From: an uncultured delta proteobacterium
Lineage (GTDB): Bacteria; Myxococcota_A; Polyangia; Polyangiales; Polyangiaceae
Assembly: GCA_903892415.1 (NCBI GenBank)
Contig: CAITIQ010000455.1
Coordinates: forward strand, 1 to 61,472
Reading direction: 5' to 3'
Length of the DNA: 61,472 nt
Shown: in pieces, positions 60,516-61,472 of the stretch
Layout of the letters: every line of letters starts with the position of its first letter
Numbering within the stretch: the first letter of the stretch is position 1
Translations under genes and position numbers: made by a program
Notes under the pieces: generated by a model
The model's input: only the letters and a program-made list of their open reading frames with translations
Told to the model about the DNA's origin: nothing
Databases searched by the model: none

Positions 60516-61472
60516 GTGTCCGCATTGCTGTTGGTTGCAGCGTGTGGAGATGGGTCGCAAATGAGTGTTGCGGGGCCCCAGCCTTCATTGTCCGCAAGCG
60601 CAATAACGGCACAACCGCGGCGTTGGCCAACCGCCGTTGCCCCGCCACCGGTGTGCGTGAACGCATCGCAATTCTCGAACTCGCACGAGGTCTGTCCCGA
60701 AGGGACGGCGTGTTTCGGCGCGAGCTGTGAAATCGTGCCGAAGTCGGTGCCACGCGAGCGCCTGCGGATGGCGCCTTCGTGGATCAACGCCTGGTCGGGG
60801 TGGACGGGGCTTGGTGCGAAACAGGTCGATGCCGTCGCGCAGAGCGGTGCCCTAGGGGAACTTACCGGCGCGACCGTCAAGCCGGTCTGTTCCGACGACG
60901 GCTACGTAAGGCCGCAGAGCAACCGAGGTGAATCAGCGCACGCGGCGGTGCTCGCGACAACGCTGGTCTCCGATCGCGAGCAGACGCTGGAAGTTCGAGT
61001 CGGTACGTCCGGTCGACTGACCCTGCAAATCGGTGACGCGGCCTTGGTGTTCGAGCCAGCGCACAACCTCGGGGAGCGCGCGCTTCCGGACGAGCGCTTC
61101 GCCACGATCACTTTGCCCAAGGGGGTGACGCCCATCGTCGCGACGCTCAAGCCTGATAACGCTGGGTTCTTCCTGCGGCTGCGTACTCCGGAGGGCCTAC
61201 CGGCACCCGGCTTGGCAACCTTCGAGCCGTTCCCTCAGGCAGCCTGCAAAACCGGGCCGCTCTTGAGCTTCTCGCCGCGTACGACCCTCTCGGCGAAGGG
61301 CCCACAATTCGAGGCCACCCCGCGTTTCCTGGGGCTCGTGCCGGTGATCAACCCGAACTCCGCCCTCTCGGTGCGCGTCGGCGATGATTCACCTTGGACG
61401 GGAAAACAGCTCACAGCCGCAAAGCTGGTTTCGATCGCTCCCTTGGCGGTGAGCGAGCAGCTCACATTTGCC
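60516..61472 (+). CDS. Lipoprotein, cut by the right window edge
   Basis: From a GTG at 60516 the frame is open to the window end (319 codons shown). The N-terminus MSALLLVAAC is a short lipoprotein signal; an ATT at 60492 would give a more normal basic n-region but is a rare start. The mature part begins with a Ser/Pro/Ala-rich stretch and a Cys cluster (VCVNAS, VCPEG, TACFGASC), then WINAWSGWTGLG and beta-rich segments. I recognise no family. It is divergent from the AgmX-like gene, with 66 bases between. Confidence 0.6.
   Translation, partial: MSALLLVAACGDGSQMSVAGPQPSLSASAITAQPRRWPTAVAPPPVCVNASQFSNSHEVCPEGTACFGASCEIVPKSVPRERLRMAPSWINAWSGWTGLGAKQVDAVAQSGALGELTGATVKPVCSDDGYVRPQSNRGESAHAAVLATTLVSDREQTLEVRVGTSGRLTLQIGDAALVFEPAHNLGERALPDERFATITLPKGVTPIVATLKPDNAGFFLRLRTPEGLPAPGLATFEPFPQAACKTGPLLSFSPRTTLSAKGPQFEATPRFLGLVPVINPNSALSVRVGDDSPWTGKQLTAAKLVSIAPLAVSEQLTFA

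Noticed and set aside
60500..60880. A 126-residue minus-strand frame near the right edge
   Set aside because: The plus-strand lipoprotein frame is open to the window end and starts with a signal sequence; the minus frame has no family features.

Overview
The window is a GC-rich, densely coded bacterial chromosome segment with 48 protein genes called (two cut by the window edges) and no rRNA, tRNA, CRISPR array, integrase or transposase that I can see. The style points to Myxococcota (the old Deltaproteobacteria): eukaryote-like Ser/Thr kinases with Ala/Pro-rich tails, several FHA-domain proteins, many lipoproteins with Gly/Ala linkers, PEGA/TPR proteins, an AgmX/PglI-type C-terminal domain, and a C-terminal sorting-signal-like sequence of MYXO-CTERM type. 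This assignment is inference; no marker RNA is present. No gene-free stretch exceeds 300 bases; the longest gap is 25392-25619.

Layout. 1-2039: envelope lipoproteins (one OmpA-like) and a DciA-like DUF721 protein. 2043-7645 (minus): two tandem FHA proteins, an SCP2-like protein, a PH-domain membrane protein and two TPR proteins. 7694-9857: purA and a chlorite-dismutase-family protein. 9865-15059: an orphan type VI secretion island with a pesticin/T4-lysozyme-like protein divergent from vgrG, then two paralogous P-loop proteins and a DUF1795/EagR-like protein. 15060-24265: UbiB-family kinase, a Cys-rich lipoprotein, and gltD-gltB. 24423-27716: DUF2325 protein with a 1-Cys peroxiredoxin, a truncated dioxygenase coupled to cystathionine beta-synthase, and a VanZ-like protein. 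27844-33694: glycyl-tRNA synthetase, an orphan DNA methyltransferase, a three-repeat Cys-rich lipoprotein, and dihydropyrimidinase. 33750-42433: a bacterial O-GlcNAc-transferase-like protein, divergent from an operon of an SppA-type protease, a degenerate ABC-ATPase-like protein, an unknown protein and proB. 42546-46424: secreted and lipoprotein genes, a signal-peptidase-like protein lacking its lysine, and a zinc-ribbon/double-FHA protein coupled to a small unknown. 46489-52077: a 1862-residue Kelch to PEGA/beta-barrel reading frame with an internal sorting signal. 52091-55209: two tandem Ser/Thr kinases. 55280-61472: alpha/beta hydrolase, galE, NamZ-like, truA, AgmX-like protein and a truncated lipoprotein.

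The strongest candidates for something undescribed are (1) the twin VgrG-linked P-loop proteins, which share an intact Walker A but both carry Asp-Arg in place of the usual Walker B Asp-Glu, beside a lysozyme-type effector candidate; and (2) the Kelch/PEGA reading frame, in which one Arg run looks like both the end of a C-terminal sorting signal and the start of a second signal peptide.
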